A DNA stretch of 64,000 nt from Amblyomma americanum (lineage: Eukaryota; Arthropoda; Arachnida; Ixodida; Ixodidae). The notes beneath the pieces are model-generated. The model made no database searches. It saw nothing but the letters and a program-made list of their open reading frames with translations, and was not told the DNA's origin. This document shows, in pieces, positions 23,395 to 35,113 of this stretch (the first letter of the stretch is position 1; every line of letters starts with the position of its first letter). The stretch spans positions 188,323,127 through 188,387,126 of the forward strand of contig NC_135497.1 in NCBI RefSeq assembly GCF_052857255.1, in the 5' to 3' direction. A program made the position numbers and the translations under genes.

Positions 23395-23698
23395 TAATAT
23401 AATGATCGCTAAGAAATCGTTCCTGGCTGTGGGTCCAGGAGAGAGGTGTAGGTTTATGAAAGAGGGTGCACGGCGTCTTTCCTCACGTGTGCTTGAGAGA
23501 CCTGATAATCGTAACGATTGGCCCGATGAGGCCGGAGAGCAAAAAAAGCCTAGGTTCTTTTGTTTTAGTTGTAATGCAGCCAAAAAGGGGTCAGGATCTG
23601 AGCTGCATTTCCTTGTTCAGCTAGTGAACCGTGACACCGAGAAGATGCCAATGAAAGTGCGCGTTTCTTTCTCATCATTGGGAGCACGTGTATGCGGG

Positions 23699-24275
23699 TT
23701 ATTTTATTGAACGTTTACTGATTTTTATTTTAATACCTGTGAGAGATACGTCGGTGCGGTCTGGGAAGGCGGATTGTACAGCGAGGTATTCGTGTACGTG
23801 AAGCGACCAATGAACTAAAATTAAGTAATAAACTATTTTTATTATTTATTTTAAGGGGCGAGGCTATATTGCAAAACTGAAGGAAATTGAAGACCGTCAA
23901 GATCGGGTGTGAGCCCAGTTTTAAATTTTCTTAATTAGAAATGCGGTTCGAAATACCGAACCTCCAAAATATGCATTTAATGGCTCGCTGAGTTGGATTT
24001 CCCGCACTGTGTATTTATAAAGTGGCGCCCCTGCGCGGAAATCAAGTGAGCTACTACATCACGAAATACACAAACGGCGTCTGTATTCGATGCGTGATAA
24101 ATGCGAGAGACACCATTTTATGAATGTGCAATGCGTGAAAACCAACTTAGCGAGCCTTCAGATACGTATTTTCGATGTTCGATATTTCGAAGCACAAAGC
24201 TGATTCAGAAAATTGATGGTTTGCCTTTGATGTTGACGGGCTTACATTTCGCAATATAACCTGGGCCCTCCAGGC
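23699..24275. mobile_element. fold-back element, copy 1 (right arm truncated)
   Basis: Homologous to the complete fold-back element at 38071-38845. Shared landmarks are ACTGATTTTTATTTTAA, GCTATATTGCAAAACTG, GTTCGAAATACCGAAC and GAGTTGGATTTCCCGC in the left arm. The right arm repeats them inverted (TTCGATATTTCGAAG, CATTTCGCAATATAACCTG). The outer part of the right arm is missing. Differences from the other copy are numerous, so the two are old or come from different subfamilies. Confidence 0.75.
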
Positions 24276-24279
24276 ACTT

Positions 24280-24737
24280 CTGGGCTCAGCATAGAGGCCT
24301 TCATAGTACTTTAGGTTCCGAAAGCTGCCCGTCTCACATTGCTCAGTTTTTCTGAACGCTTTCGGATCCCCTAAAAAACCTCCTGCATTACCAGCACGCC
24401 CCCATCCTACTGCTCCACCCATGCCTTATTTAAAATGAATGCCATCCCGTTGGAAACTTTTCTTGCGTTCCGCTACTCGCAGTTCCTTGTTGGTTTCAAC
24501 TAAATGAAACTGTATGTCGTGTCCCAGCTTCCTGATATCGCGGTTTGCAGCCAACCCTCCCTCTTCTACGCGGATGCCCTGGTAACACACCTCTGGTGCA
24601 GTGCATACCGCGATCTCCACCTGCGGTCTTCCACTCCCCTTGGTATGAGGTTCGCCACCGCTGCTCCTTTCGCTCTAAGAACATCGTTCACGCCTCCAGC
24701 CACTACGACAAGGTTCCATCCTTCCTTGTTCTCGTGT
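24280..24737 (-). pseudogene. SGNH/GDSL-type esterase fragment, probably from a retroelement ORF
   Basis: The minus strand reads GWNLVVVAGGVNDVLRAKG, which contains the GxND block (block III) of SGNH hydrolases. After one frameshift near 24625 it reads VEIAVCTAPEV and, after a variable segment, FQRDGIHF, the DxxH block (block V) that supplies the catalytic Asp and His. A stop (TAA at 24426-24428) interrupts it, and the following sequence GWGRAGNAGGFLGDPKAF reads on. The N-terminal GDS block is not visible. Esterase domains of this fold occur in ORF1 of CR1-clade LINEs, and I recall similar proteins from tick retroelements, so I infer a mobile-element origin. Confidence 0.6.
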
Positions 24738-24739
24738 AG

Positions 24740-26188
24740 CTAACATTTTGCGTGTTCAATGATTCAGTGCTTTTAGCGTTCAGCGCCACGCGTAACGGGG
24801 TGGCACCCGTGCAAAATAGAAGCGTTTGTTCAGATTACCAGGGCTTGTAATAACGCAATTATGACTATTACTGAGCTATGGTCATAAGAAATATATTCAG
24901 AATACTAACTCTTCACATGATAGCGCCGACTGCAATGAGTATACCATTATTACTGGTGCACATTGTGCCATGTTAAACAAAACTTCTATGCTATACATAT
25001 ATGACAATACAATTCTGAAGGCGGAATTTATTAATGCGATGTGACCTTAGTACTTTAACATAAAAATTTTCCTCACCTCCTGTATCCAGTCGTGTAGGCG
25101 GTGCACATTTATAGCCTTCTTTCGAAGAAGTCATCGCGTTTCATTTCTTCCTTTTATATAAATTAAGTTTCTCCCCTGCTTTTTAGTTTGTGGTTGCGTC
25201 TTGCGCGACGTAAGGATCAAAAAGGAAGAAAAATATCTTGTTTCACTTTGTAGGCAAACTGCGCAACGGTGGGGGTGTGTCTTCTCAAAGTGGCCGTGTG
25301 GTGTGCATCAACTATTGCTTTATAAAAAAAATATTCTGTTCTTAAAAATAAGAAAATAGGTGTTTAGAAACGAGAAATATTCCAATGGCTGTAGTGGTAC
25401 AACATTGCTTACTTATGCTGTCGAGCGCAGATGGCACAAGGGTAATTTTTCATGAGCGGCTCAAGCAACACTGACCGTAGCCGCATTCTTCGTGCCGCAA
25501 GACGCATCGAAACGATGAGGTGTTCCATCATGTAATCGATTCCAAAGAGGGCCAGGGTTTATACATTAGGCATAAAGCAACACTTTGCTGCTCCGATGTA
25601 CTGCGCAACAATATCACTTTGTATGTGAAAGTCATAACTTAACCATAAATAACCAGGGCTCCATTTTGTTGGCGCAACGAGTAGAGTACACGGTACAACT
25701 GCTCCCCCTCCCCCCTCCTTTTCCCATTTTTTTCCCTAATCAGGCAGAGAAGGGGAAATGGCTCTACATGAATCTCTCGAAAGGCCCCATGGCTTGAATG
25801 GCCAGGAAACACGTCAAGTCGCCGGCGTTTTGAACAAAGCCATCCATCTCACAGACTTCGTATTGGATGGGATTGTTTCGAACACTAACCCGGTTCGAAG
25901 TAGTGCCGCCACGTGGAGGCCGCGTGAAGGTGCCTTCGCACATCGATGCGTCGGCCCTTGTCTCCTTGCAAGAAATACAATATAGTGAAAAAGAAGGGAG
26001 ACCTGAACAGCAAGGCACGAAGTATCGGCAGCTGGCCGCGCCAGCTGCCGTTCGTGAAGGAGTTTTCCCCTCGTGGCGGGACTCTGCAGCCGCCAGTTCT
26101 TTGCAAAGTCAGCTGTGGTCACTACACCGGCAGTACAGGCAGGACTTCGCAAAGTTTAGTATAAACTCTCGCTGCAGAAACGTCCGCG
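24740..26188. other. no gene recognised
   Basis: AT-rich to balanced DNA with short frames and no motifs. A C-rich run lies at about 25704-25718. Confidence 0.3.
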
Positions 26189-26296
26189 CGCTGTGCGATG
26201 TCAGCGCACGTCACAGAACCCCGGTTGGTGGAAACTAATCAGGAGCCCTCATCGGCCATGTGACGCTTTAGGACGTTAAACCCCACAGACCAGACA
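26189..26296 (+). mobile_element. SINE 3' fragment
   Basis: Matches the 3' half of the SINE at 8458: CTGTGCGATGTCAGCGCACG, AGAACCCCGGTTGGTGGAAA and GGACGTTAAACCCCACAGAC are recognisable. The tRNA-like head is absent. Confidence 0.85.
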
Positions 26297-26551
26297 GGAC
26301 GTGAAACTTTCGAGACGCTCTCTGCTTCACACAGCTTCCTCATGCAAGCTCTATGTCGTAATGAGTACACACGGCGATCGATCGGTAATGTCGGGAATCC
26401 GCGGCTTTGGGCGTTAAATGGATAATCCACTGCCCGCAATCATGTCCGGATTTTGACGAAGAACAACAGCCACCAGGCACACGAAATCGTAGTGACTATG
26501 GCGATTAGTGAAAAAGCGGAAGCGTGTGTCTAACGAAGAAGAAAATTATTA

Positions 26552-26789
26552 GAGTTATAGCATAGCGGGATCCGCGATCCGCTAACGTGTTCCGCTTCCG
26601 CAGGCACCACTGACGCAGTGCCACGTGACCACAGAGTACGCGTTGATTGGTCTCGACGCGGCAGACGCGCAAGCAGATAACGGGCACGTGGCGCCATCTG
26701 GCGCCCGTATGGCGTTTTGCGCACGCGCAGTGGCGCCTCGCGAAAGCGGATCACGGTAGCGGATCACGGATCGCGCAATACTATAACTC
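26552..26789. mobile_element. small inverted-repeat element, 238 bp, ~50-bp terminal repeats
   Basis: The left end GAGTTATAGCATAGCGGGAT then CCGCGATCCGCTAACGTG mirrors the right end, whose reverse complement is GAGTTATAGTATTGCGCGAT then CCGTGATCCGCTACCGTG. Similarity extends through about 50 bp of each arm. TA stands at each outer edge. The terminal GAGTTATAG is shared with the element at 22351. Confidence 0.82.
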
Positions 26790-26791
26790 TA

Positions 26792-29340
26792 TATTACTTC
26801 CTAGCACGTGCGCGCCGAGTTTAGCAAAGGGGGTGATGTCTTGGTCGATATTATCAGCACTGGTTCTTTTGTATTGGTCATGAAGATTCTCGACGTAAGT
26901 ATACCAAAAGCTGGGAACAACTTCAGTTGACAGTCCAGCGGCATATTGTGTCTTCCTGCATGTGTTTCCTGTGTCTTCGTTTAGTACGTTCAAGCTGGTT
27001 CTCCAGGAAAGCACTGCAACATCCATTCGGGCGCTGCGCATATTGTGACGTGATGGTGACAAGAGGAAGGCAGGCCAGCGCCTCCTCGATAATAAAAGGG
27101 GGCTGGGCGGGCGGATAAAGAACTACAAAGCAAATGGCAAAAAGGGGAACTTTCATACCCACAAAATGAGTACAGAAAAATTCGGTGGAGGCGGCTGTGA
27201 TACAGGTGCTGGGCTCTTGTCGGCAAAGTGACTTCCGTGTACGGCAGTGAGCCCCTATTGCAATACGCCATCATTCCAATTCAGTAGGCGATTATCAAGA
27301 CGATTGAGAACGCGACTACCAGCATTCCGGTTGGAAATAATTCGACACCACCGACGCGTCTCGCACAAAAACGAACGCATGACAAACAGCGATTCAGCGA
27401 AAAGGTAAACTGAGCAGGCTTAAAGCGCATGGCATAGTTTGCCGTCCTGTGCAGCAGCCACCATGCGGTGTAGAACGTGGCATCGCGGGGGTTCTTCGCC
27501 CAAAGGTGCATATACGTAGAGAACCCCGGATGGTGATGTAGGCCCTTGTTCCAATACGGCGTTAGCCATTCGCTTCGGCTGATAGATCAATAGTCTTTGT
27601 CGTCCTACAAGGGTATGCGACGGGAATCGAATCTTGGCGACACGTCCTCTTTCCGCGCAGAGGAAAACGCGACGTGTCAGGCGCGTGGCCTCGGCGACAG
27701 GCCCCGCGTCTCGGTGCGCCGGAGGCCACGGCTGCGGAACGGCTATGGCTGCAGCCCAGGCGTCGCAGGCCTTCTTACTGAAATTAAATTTCAATGCTGC
27801 CAGCTACGAAGAAGTGACAACAGAGGCTATATATATAGGGGGCGCTGTTTATCTTGGTCGCTGCTCCGTTCGCACCCCCCTCCCTCTACTTGCATCGCCG
27901 TCCAAAGATGACAGCTGAGAGAAAAATGGAGATGGAAGATTGTCTTTTGTTTTTGCTGCACATCGTCCCGAGTGAAAATAGGTTTGTGTTTTTTCAACTT
28001 CAAGCTTTGCTTTTTCCAAACACAGCGAGTTAAAAAAAAACTGATGGACAAAATGCGGAATTTTAAAAGCACGAACCTTCTTGCTTTTATTTGAGCATTT
28101 CCGTCCAAACAGGTTCAGTTTGTCGCCGAGTTCTGAGCTGAAATGAAGGGGGAAGGAGGAGGGAGAAAGGGGAAGAGGGGATATTGCTGCGCAAGACTTG
28201 CCTTGTACCACTGCTGGCGACAGAGCAAATCGCAGAGAAGAGCGTCTGTACTTCCTGGCAGCATACGAAGACGCGCTTGCTACGACGGAGCAGCGAAAAA
28301 AGGCTTCATTCATTTTCATGTATGAATTCTCTTACTGAATACACTGAGCGGACGTAATTTCTTTATTTTTCGTTTGATTTTCTGGCAACTGCAAGAGGAG
28401 ATAAAGGACCACTGGATTAAAAATAGGGCTTTTACTCTAACTCTTCTTATAGGTATTAATTCTTTTTTTTTCATTATAATCAGGGGCTGGCCTTGAAGTA
28501 CCGTTTCTTGCCTTTTGTCTTAGGCTTCAGCGTAAGTATGCCAAGGTTTGGCACGTTATAAAAAAACGAGCTCGGGACAACGAGGGGCAATGCTTGCTCC
28601 TCAAGAAAATGCAGGCGGCACAGGCTACGCGGCAGGGGTGTAGTCAAGTTCCTTGCCCCTAAGTGTAGTCCGTACTCGTTCCTATACCGAAAAGAAAAGT
28701 GGTCGTTTGGCAACGGCACTGTTATGCCGCACGATCAAAAAAATTAAATCGCAGTGAAACATGAAGAACTAACGGGCTAGTTGGTATAGGCTCAACACAG
28801 TGCACAATGTCGGGATGTGATTAAATATACAAATAAAAAATGCACGAAACGCTGTATTGAAAGTCCGGGTTACTATAGAAGAAAACCCCCTGAAGATTGT
28901 CCGCAATGAAGTGGGAGTAATACTTTTAGGGGGGGGGGGGGGGGGGGTCTCGTTGGTTCATTGTGTAACACAGCACCGTGCACCACATGAGAGGGACACC
29001 GAAGGGAATGGAGAAACGCAGGTACTCAGGGCCAGCAAAAGCAAAAGTGAAAGTGGAGCAACTGAACCCTAAGGACGCGTGGTCCAGCGCTGGCGTGGTT
29101 GACAGCGCAAAAAAAAAAAAAATACCCCATGGAAGCTTACTGCAAAGAATGGAACAGGCGGAGGCCACTCTGTTATCGGCCTCAACCTGCAGTCTTGTAC
29201 ACGTTACAGAAAAGAAGAAACTAATTACAGTTAAAGTTACTTCTTCTGAAATGTAACTGACTTCAGTGGTATTTCGTAGCCGTATAAAAACAACTGAACA
29301 GTTACAAAAAGTAATCGATCATCCCGCTTCCCACTTTTAC
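26792..29340. other. no gene recognised
   Basis: No convincing exon or repeat. A G19 run lies at 28929-28947. Frames of up to about 150 codons occur on both strands at 27.4-28.3 kb without known motifs. Confidence 0.3.
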
Positions 29341-29740
29341 CATTATTATTATTATTCGTGACGCTAAATGTGCCACACGGCATAAAACATAGTGTGAGCA
29401 ACGAACATTATAAAACGTTACAAAAAAACAGCGCAAAGTCCGATTATGTATAAGAAGTCACATAAACTTCGGGCGTAACTATTTTTCGTTAACCACAAGT
29501 GGAAATTTGAGTCATCATTTAAAGACGGGCCTGCCTCTTGAAGAACACGAGCGCGCACCAGCCAAGTTCCTGGGCATGTCCGCAGTAGGCGGTCGACAGT
29601 GGTGTCGGAAGCGGGGGCTTCGCAGTGAGGGCATTTTTCCGGCGCATAAATCTGCTCGCTTTGCCACTGGTTGCAAACTGCAGGCGTAAGGGCCACTCCG
29701 ACCCGTAGCCGCCTCAGACAAATACACGCTTAAGACAAAT
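29341..29740 (-). pseudogene. LINE ORF2 C-terminus and 3' tail
   Basis: The minus frame 29696-29418 has CPHCEAPASDTTVDRLLRTC and ends YIIGLCAVFL. It matches the C-terminal zinc-binding motif (CPxC...H...C) and closing hydrophobic segment of I/R1-like LINE ORF2 proteins, with the expected His replaced. Below it a short 3' region ends in (AAT)n at about 29341-29356, a plausible LINE tail. RT and RNase H are not visible upstream. Confidence 0.6.
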
Positions 29741-30610
29741 ACAGAAGCACTAGAATGAACCGTTGCGGCTGTTACAGTTCATACACTTAATTTTCACCGG
29801 CAGTTGTTTTTCTAAGTTTCCGTCGGTATTTCCCCCTCGTTTCTTTGCGAAAACATAAGCAGCGACACTGAAGACCATCTCGGTGTACGCCTTGGTGAGA
29901 AGTGCGGAGTTGTAAGAAAGACTCCACCAGCTCGTAGTTAGGCCAAGCGCCGCGCCTCGTTGTCGTTCGCGCTCTGAGGGCAAAAAGCTCTGTCTCAGTA
30001 AATGTGGCAATCTGTTGCGCTGTCGTGAAGAAATGCGAACCGCGAACGCGGGGCTAGTCAAATGCAGAGGCCGCTCCGGCTTACATGTCTGGACAACCTT
30101 GTGTGCGCTACTTTTCCGCCGCCCTTCCACTGTCCCTCTATCGCGAAGGGCATTCCGCGCTTGCAGTACAGCGTTCGCCGCGAAGTTCAGATTCTAGAAG
30201 GCACACCGGTGGTTACAATTTGTTCTCTGAATAGAAAGCAACTCATTGCTGGAACTCGATTGCTGAAAAAAAATAATTTAACTACTGCGGACGTTAGCTC
30301 TAGTAAAAGAAATTATTAGATCTAAGCTTACTGGCTGAAGGCATTAATCAGCGAAAGCTGATTGGCATTAGCGGCCAAGAGTTCTGGAGTGACAGGGCAA
30401 TTTTGACGTTTCACAGACGACTGCCTGGTTGGGCGTCACGCACATCCGTGCTGGCGTCTCGTGCATAATCGGCCTACTTCCGCTCGCTGTCTTCGGTTCG
30501 TTCGCGTTCCCGGTACAGTGCCTCACGGACTCCAGGGCTCGCTTGCACGAAGCAAACAGTCTAATTTTAATGTTGTCTTATTCACAGTCAAAACCCTCTG
30601 TTGGTTTTGA
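29741..30610. other. no gene recognised
   Basis: A 126-codon minus frame (29750-30130) may be decayed LINE sequence, but I see no motif in it. Confidence 0.25.
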
Positions 30611-30616
30611 GGGAAA

Positions 30617-30714
30617 AAAGGCGCATAACTGGCTCACTAGGTCAGTGGACACCTCAATCGCGCTTTGAGGTGGCGGTAGTGTCCACCAACGAATTCAGGT
30701 AGTTATGAGCCTTT
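30617..30714. repeat. compact hairpin repeat, ~98 bp
   Basis: Outer arms AAAGGCGCATAACT (30617-30630) and AGTTATGAGCCTTT (30701-30714) pair with one mismatch. Inner CACCTCAA (30650-30657) and TTGAGGTG (30665-30672) pair perfectly. GTGGACAC and GTGTCCAC add an alternative pairing. I recall similar dispersed sequence in tick genomes but know no name for it. Confidence 0.6.
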
Positions 30715-31445
30715 GCTTTTCTCAGAAGTAATTACAAAATTCGTAGAAAACGTACTTTATTACAAGTGGTCGACTATTTGTAATCCGTAACAAACAGCTC
30801 TGGTTGTGTGCGAGCTTATCAGCGTTTCTGTCAAGTGTATTAGTTTGTATTTTTCTCTAAAAGTGGGTACACAGTCAAGACCTCTGCAATGCAGACCCAG
30901 GGGACCGGTCTCAACCTCGTACACATTATAGTTCTGTCTTCTTAGTTTCTCCTTAAACACAGCTTTCAGTGTGGCCAAGATGTCCTCTGCCTTCGGATCA
31001 GGATCAGAAGGTACCGCAGACAACAGCTGCTGCGTAGCGAACAACGAAGACTTGTGGCGATTCACAGAACCCGCGCCGTTCTGGGCAACTCTGAGCACAT
31101 TCACTTACTTTCACAACTTTCACAACCTTTTGGGGCAGAATCCGATAGTCACAAACTTCAGAATAATCCCTCCGTGCTACCCCCCACTAACGCTTTTTTA
31201 TTCTTATTTTGCTGTAAAAAACCGACTTCGAACTAACTAATACGCCGTCTACAGAGCGCCATCGTGAATGGCTTCTGGAATGACAAGAATTCACTTGAGG
31301 TACTTTTCGATGGCAATATCGAAAAAGAAAGGATACTTACTGAAAAAAAAAGAGTGAATAAGGGGCTGGAAGAATTGTTGACATTGAAGAGCCACTGAGA
31401 ACAACTCCATGCAATCCTTGTTCTTATAGTAAAAAAAAAAAAATG

Positions 31446-31524
31446 AGCCGACGCAGAGGCAGTGATCGAATATCGAGCGTTAACACACCTAACATAGGTC
31501 GCCGGTTCGAATCCCTGCCGCGAG
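31446..31524 (+). mobile_element. tRNA-like SINE head fragment (weak)
   Basis: A B-box match GGTTCGAATCC followed by CTGCCGCG lies about 55 bases after a degenerate A-box region. The spacing fits a tRNA-derived head. No body is recognisable. Confidence 0.35.
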
Positions 31525-32277
31525 CTAGACTCGAACTTAACTAGTCAGTTCAACCTACACAAAACGCTGAATAGTGCGACACCATCCGGAATATTCTGCG
31601 ACACATGGCTGGCCCACAAACACCGGATCGACACAGTTTAGTTTCGAGTTGTGGTGGTCGGGCATCACGCTGACGCCTGTTATTACTTTATTCAATTATG
31701 TAGCCACTTTGTTTACCATGGCAATCACTTGGAGGCCGCCATCTTGGATTCTATCCGCGGAATCAGCATAACTCAGAAGCTAGGAACGCGACCAGTAAAA
31801 CTAACGCTCTAAAATTGACCTTACAGTCCTTTTTGGCTAGTTTGATGTTTTTCCTGCAGCAGAAGATGCATTCGTAGCTCAGAAATTTGAATTTAGAAGT
31901 TTTCCTTCTGCTCTATTCAAACTCGTGACGGGATAACCTAAAAGGACTCCGTGATCACCTCTATGAAGTGAATGACTGCATAGCCTAGCCCAAGGAATTT
32001 GGGAGAAAAAAAATGCCTGCACATTACCGCAGTTTCTTTGCTGAAACGGCCGGTGGCAACACCTATATTTCATTGTTCGGCCCTTTCTAGCTTATAAAAG
32101 CCCCCTATTTTCACTGAATGTAGCCTATTCGCCTTTAGATAGCGGTAACCTGTCGAAACAGGCCAAATTCAGCTTGTCTTAAAATAATGTGGAGATACCA
32201 CTGTGGCTGTGTGGTTGTAGACAGTACGGTTATAAATTTAACAAGCCTTAAAGTTGACGTTTTATGCAAACAGCGAC

Positions 32278-32375
32278 ATCCTCCATCCACTACGGCGTCT
32301 TTCATAGCCCATGTGCAGCTTCGAGACGTTAAACCCACAATTACCCGCCTCGGTGGCTTAGTGCCTTTGCATGAA
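32278..32375 (+). mobile_element. SINE 3' fragment followed by a second SINE head
   Basis: CCACTACGGCGTCTTTCATA and GAGACGTTAAACCCAC match the 3' end of the family at 8458. CCCGCCTCGGTGGCTTAGTG follows at once, the start of another copy that breaks off after the A box. Two copies meeting end to end suggest insertion into the tail of the first. Confidence 0.65.
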
Positions 32376-32689
32376 TAACTACAGATGAATTTCTGTGCTA
32401 TGTACCGTCTCAGGCAAAATAAACAGGCAACGGGGCTTGCTTCTCAGCCGTGCAGTGGAGCCCTTACGGCACTCCTGAAGCCCAAAAGGTCTCGAAAGGT
32501 GAGTGCGAGGGTTCTTATACCTTCTACAGATTTAGAGCTTAATTAGGGGGTATGATAACTGCTCCACTACAAGGCTAAGAAAAAAAACCCCATTATTTGG
32601 TCACTTTTGGCAAAGACGGCATTTCCATTAAAGTGATGGAACGTTTTCTTTTCAAGCACATAGTTCATTTCTAGAGGGTAGAAAAATTT

Positions 32690-33110
32690 CCAAGGAAAGT
32701 CAGCATGGTTTTCGGCAACGGCTATTGATAGTGACGCATCTAGTTCATACCAGAAATGAAATTACGCAGATGCGATAGATAACAGTAGACTGACACTCCT
32801 AATGTTCAGTGATTTTGAAAACGCGTTTGATTGGGTATCGCACTGCAACCAGCTTTTAAAGCTCAAGCTCCTGCTTAATAACCAGCCAGTCGTACAATGA
32901 TTATAGGTTCATACCTTTCACAGCGGTACCAGTTTGTTCAGACATTTGACTCTAACTCCCAAATGGCACCCGTCCTTTCAGGAGTTCGCCAGAACACAGT
33001 AGTTGGGCCGCTTCTTTTCCTTATACGTTTGAACGAACTGCCCTTCAATTCTGTGTGCGCTACCGGCTCTTCGCTGACGACTGCTTTGTATTCGGTTTTC
33101 AGGCTGCATG
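32690..33110 (+). pseudogene. CR1-like LINE reverse transcriptase fragment
   Basis: Reads QHGFRQRLLIVTHLVHTRNE, then LMFSDFENAFDWVSHCNQLL, IIGSYLSQRYQFVQ, SGVRQNTVVGPLLFLIRLNE and, in another frame, YRLFADDCFVFG. These follow the order of the CR1/L2 reverse transcriptase core: QHGFR, DFxKAFDxVxH, SGVPQGSVLGPLLFxxYINDLP and FADDC. Asp of the DFxKAFD motif and the ADD catalytic pair are still visible. Stops at about 32806 and 32897 and a frame change break it. The two ends are not defined. Confidence 0.82.
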
Positions 33111-34880
33111 TTCTGCAGTTTTTTAAAAATAGGCTTTTTAAGTTAGAAGAGCAATTTTTTCAGCTGAGCACTGTCAGCGGTGTAGCGCATCAGAATATAG
33201 CTAAGATGTGCTAGCTTGTAAGCTGGTTAAGTAATATTGAGTAGTTAACCTTCTAGCTATTACTGTTAGTATCCTTATTTACTGCGAGGCGTGTAGCCCA
33301 CCGTTAGCAATATCTATATCAATTTTTAGAATTCGAAAAGAGAGTTACTCTCGGTGCTGTGGCCCAACAAATTTTGCCTACATTGCGCCGAAATACACGA
33401 GAAGCTTGCAGGCAAAGTAACCCCTCCAGTGTGCGTAACTCGTCGAAATAGCCAAAACAGCCTGGAGCAGCACCTGACCCAAAAGGCTGCCGAGGGTTTC
33501 ACTTTCACGAATTGCAGCCTCGCGGAGAGTGGCAGACGCCCACATACGAAGGAACGGCATCCATCGTGCTCATACATGGCTTATTTAACGGCATTGTTGC
33601 AGGCGCCGACATCGCGCGTTGGTACATAATGCCGTTCCACAGTTTATTTCTCGGCAACATTGCGGCAACGAATAACGCAACCGTCCGCTCGCGCGATTTT
33701 GTGCGGCGGTCTGATGCAATCCGCTGCTTGCGGCACACCTAAAAGGCTGCGCGCCCTTGCGCTGAGAAAACCAGCGTACATGCGTAGTTGAACTGCGCGC
33801 AACTGCTGCGTGCAGTGGCATAACTTATGCCGTTCCAATCCCCGCGGTCGTCTTTCTCACTAAGAAATCGGATAATTTCATTTCTTCTCTGACGTCCACC
33901 GGCTCTACAGATTAGCAGCAGCATAACTAGCTCCTCCGGTGGCCTCACAGTGTATAGTCACTGTACCAGACCTTTGGAATCCGGATGTTGACAGCTCGGT
34001 ACCTGTCTCGACCAGGCTCTTTTTGTTTCGTTTTGTTTACCTTTGCCTTTGGCGGTACGTGACGGTACATGTTCGGAGGGAACTCTGCAAGAAGGGCGCG
34101 AATCTGCGGCAGCTGGACTGAAACGTAGGTATAGCTTCGAAAATGCGTTTTTCACCTTTAATGAACCATCTCTTTTCGCAAAATTTATACCGTTGCGATG
34201 ACGTTTCCAGCAGACGATGTTTTATAGGAAGAAGCTTTCGACATCGGGCCGACGCAGCGGTAAAAGCACCGATGCAGGCAGCGATGAATTTCGTTCTTTC
34301 AGTATTTAATCTGCTGTCTGAATCGAAGCTTTTCTATGCCTTAGTGGTTTGTTAAGCTTCACGCTTATAATTGCAATACTTTCAAAATGTCCCTCCCCGA
34401 GGAAACAGTAGCTTTCATTAACGCAGTACGCCAGATTGTTTGTATATACTACAACCTGCAAACCCTGACGGTCGGGAAGTCCTCCATGCACCGGAACGTA
34501 GCTGCTCGGCGGAGCATCGGCAATGATGCCAGCCAAGCAGAACTTCTTGGGCACATCACGTGCGGGTGTTCGGAAACGCCTCGAAGGCTGCTGCTGCAAC
34601 GCCTTCTGGACATTGCTTTTCTCGAGACGTGAGGCACGCGGAAGGAGGGTCACACCGCCAAGAAGCATTACTCGTGGCTCCAGCTATGGCCAAACATAAA
34701 CAAGGGGGTGTGGTGGCGACTAGCGATAATGCTCTCGTGATGCCGGCGTCATGGGTAGTGTTACAATTTCCAACCGTTCAGCATCTCCCCGTTGGGCAAG
34801 ACGCACCGTCACAAAAATGAGATAGTGCTGAGCAGAATGCGCGCACGTAAGCTAAATCTACGCCCCTCTGTATTTTACTA
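33111..34880. other. no gene recognised upstream of the 34.9 kb gene
   Basis: Several frames of 60-120 codons on both strands. One minus frame (33739-33948) starts MRPPEELVMLLLICRAGG and looks weakly like the start of a PIF/Harbinger-type transposase, but I cannot support that. Confidence 0.25.
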
Positions 34881-34886
34881 CGTAGG

Positions 34887-34893
34887 TATATAA
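34887..34893 (+). promoter_or_regulatory. TATA box (TATATAA)
   Basis: TATATAA followed by GGAAG lies 69 bp upstream of the first ATG of the four-exon gene. Transcription would start near 34917-34925, giving a 5' leader of about 40 bases. The spacing supports a genuine promoter. Confidence 0.65.
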
Positions 34894-34961
34894 GGAAGCA
34901 GCGGGAACTTGGTAGGCACTGGTTCGCATGCTGTGTGATATACTACATCCACTGTAATAAA

Positions 34962-35010
34962 ATGCAGCTTGTGGGCTTTCTGATTTGTGGCGCAACTCTC
35001 TTCGCCGTAG
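34962..35010 (+). CDS. exon 1: signal peptide of predicted secreted protein
   Basis: The ATG at 34962, in context ATAAAATGC, opens MQLVGFLICGATLFAV. This is a short hydrophobic signal peptide without a charged N-region. The exon ends after one base of codon 17 at a perfect donor (G|GTAAGT, 35011). Intron 1 is 103 bp and ends TTGTTTTGCAG at 35113. A tiny signal-peptide exon behind a TATA box is common in arthropod secreted-protein genes. The 49 coding bases leave phase 1, which exon 2 matches. Confidence 0.75.
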
Positions 35011-35113
35011 GTAAGTCCGAGGAACCTTAGAAAACAAGGAAGCATTAAAGAAAGCGATATTTTACTCGCAGCTCCTTGCTCTTCATCGACTTTAATTGTT
35101 TGTTGTTTTGCAG

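Noticed and set aside
30760..31104. 114-codon minus frame ending at an AATAAA word
   Set aside because: It has an ordinary-looking acidic/basic mix and a poly(A)-like word on its stop, but no acceptor in phase, no upstream exon and no family I recognise.
33739..33948. Possible start of a PIF/Harbinger transposase (minus)
   Set aside because: Only a vague hydrophobic-plus-arginine pattern; no downstream DDE blocks were found.
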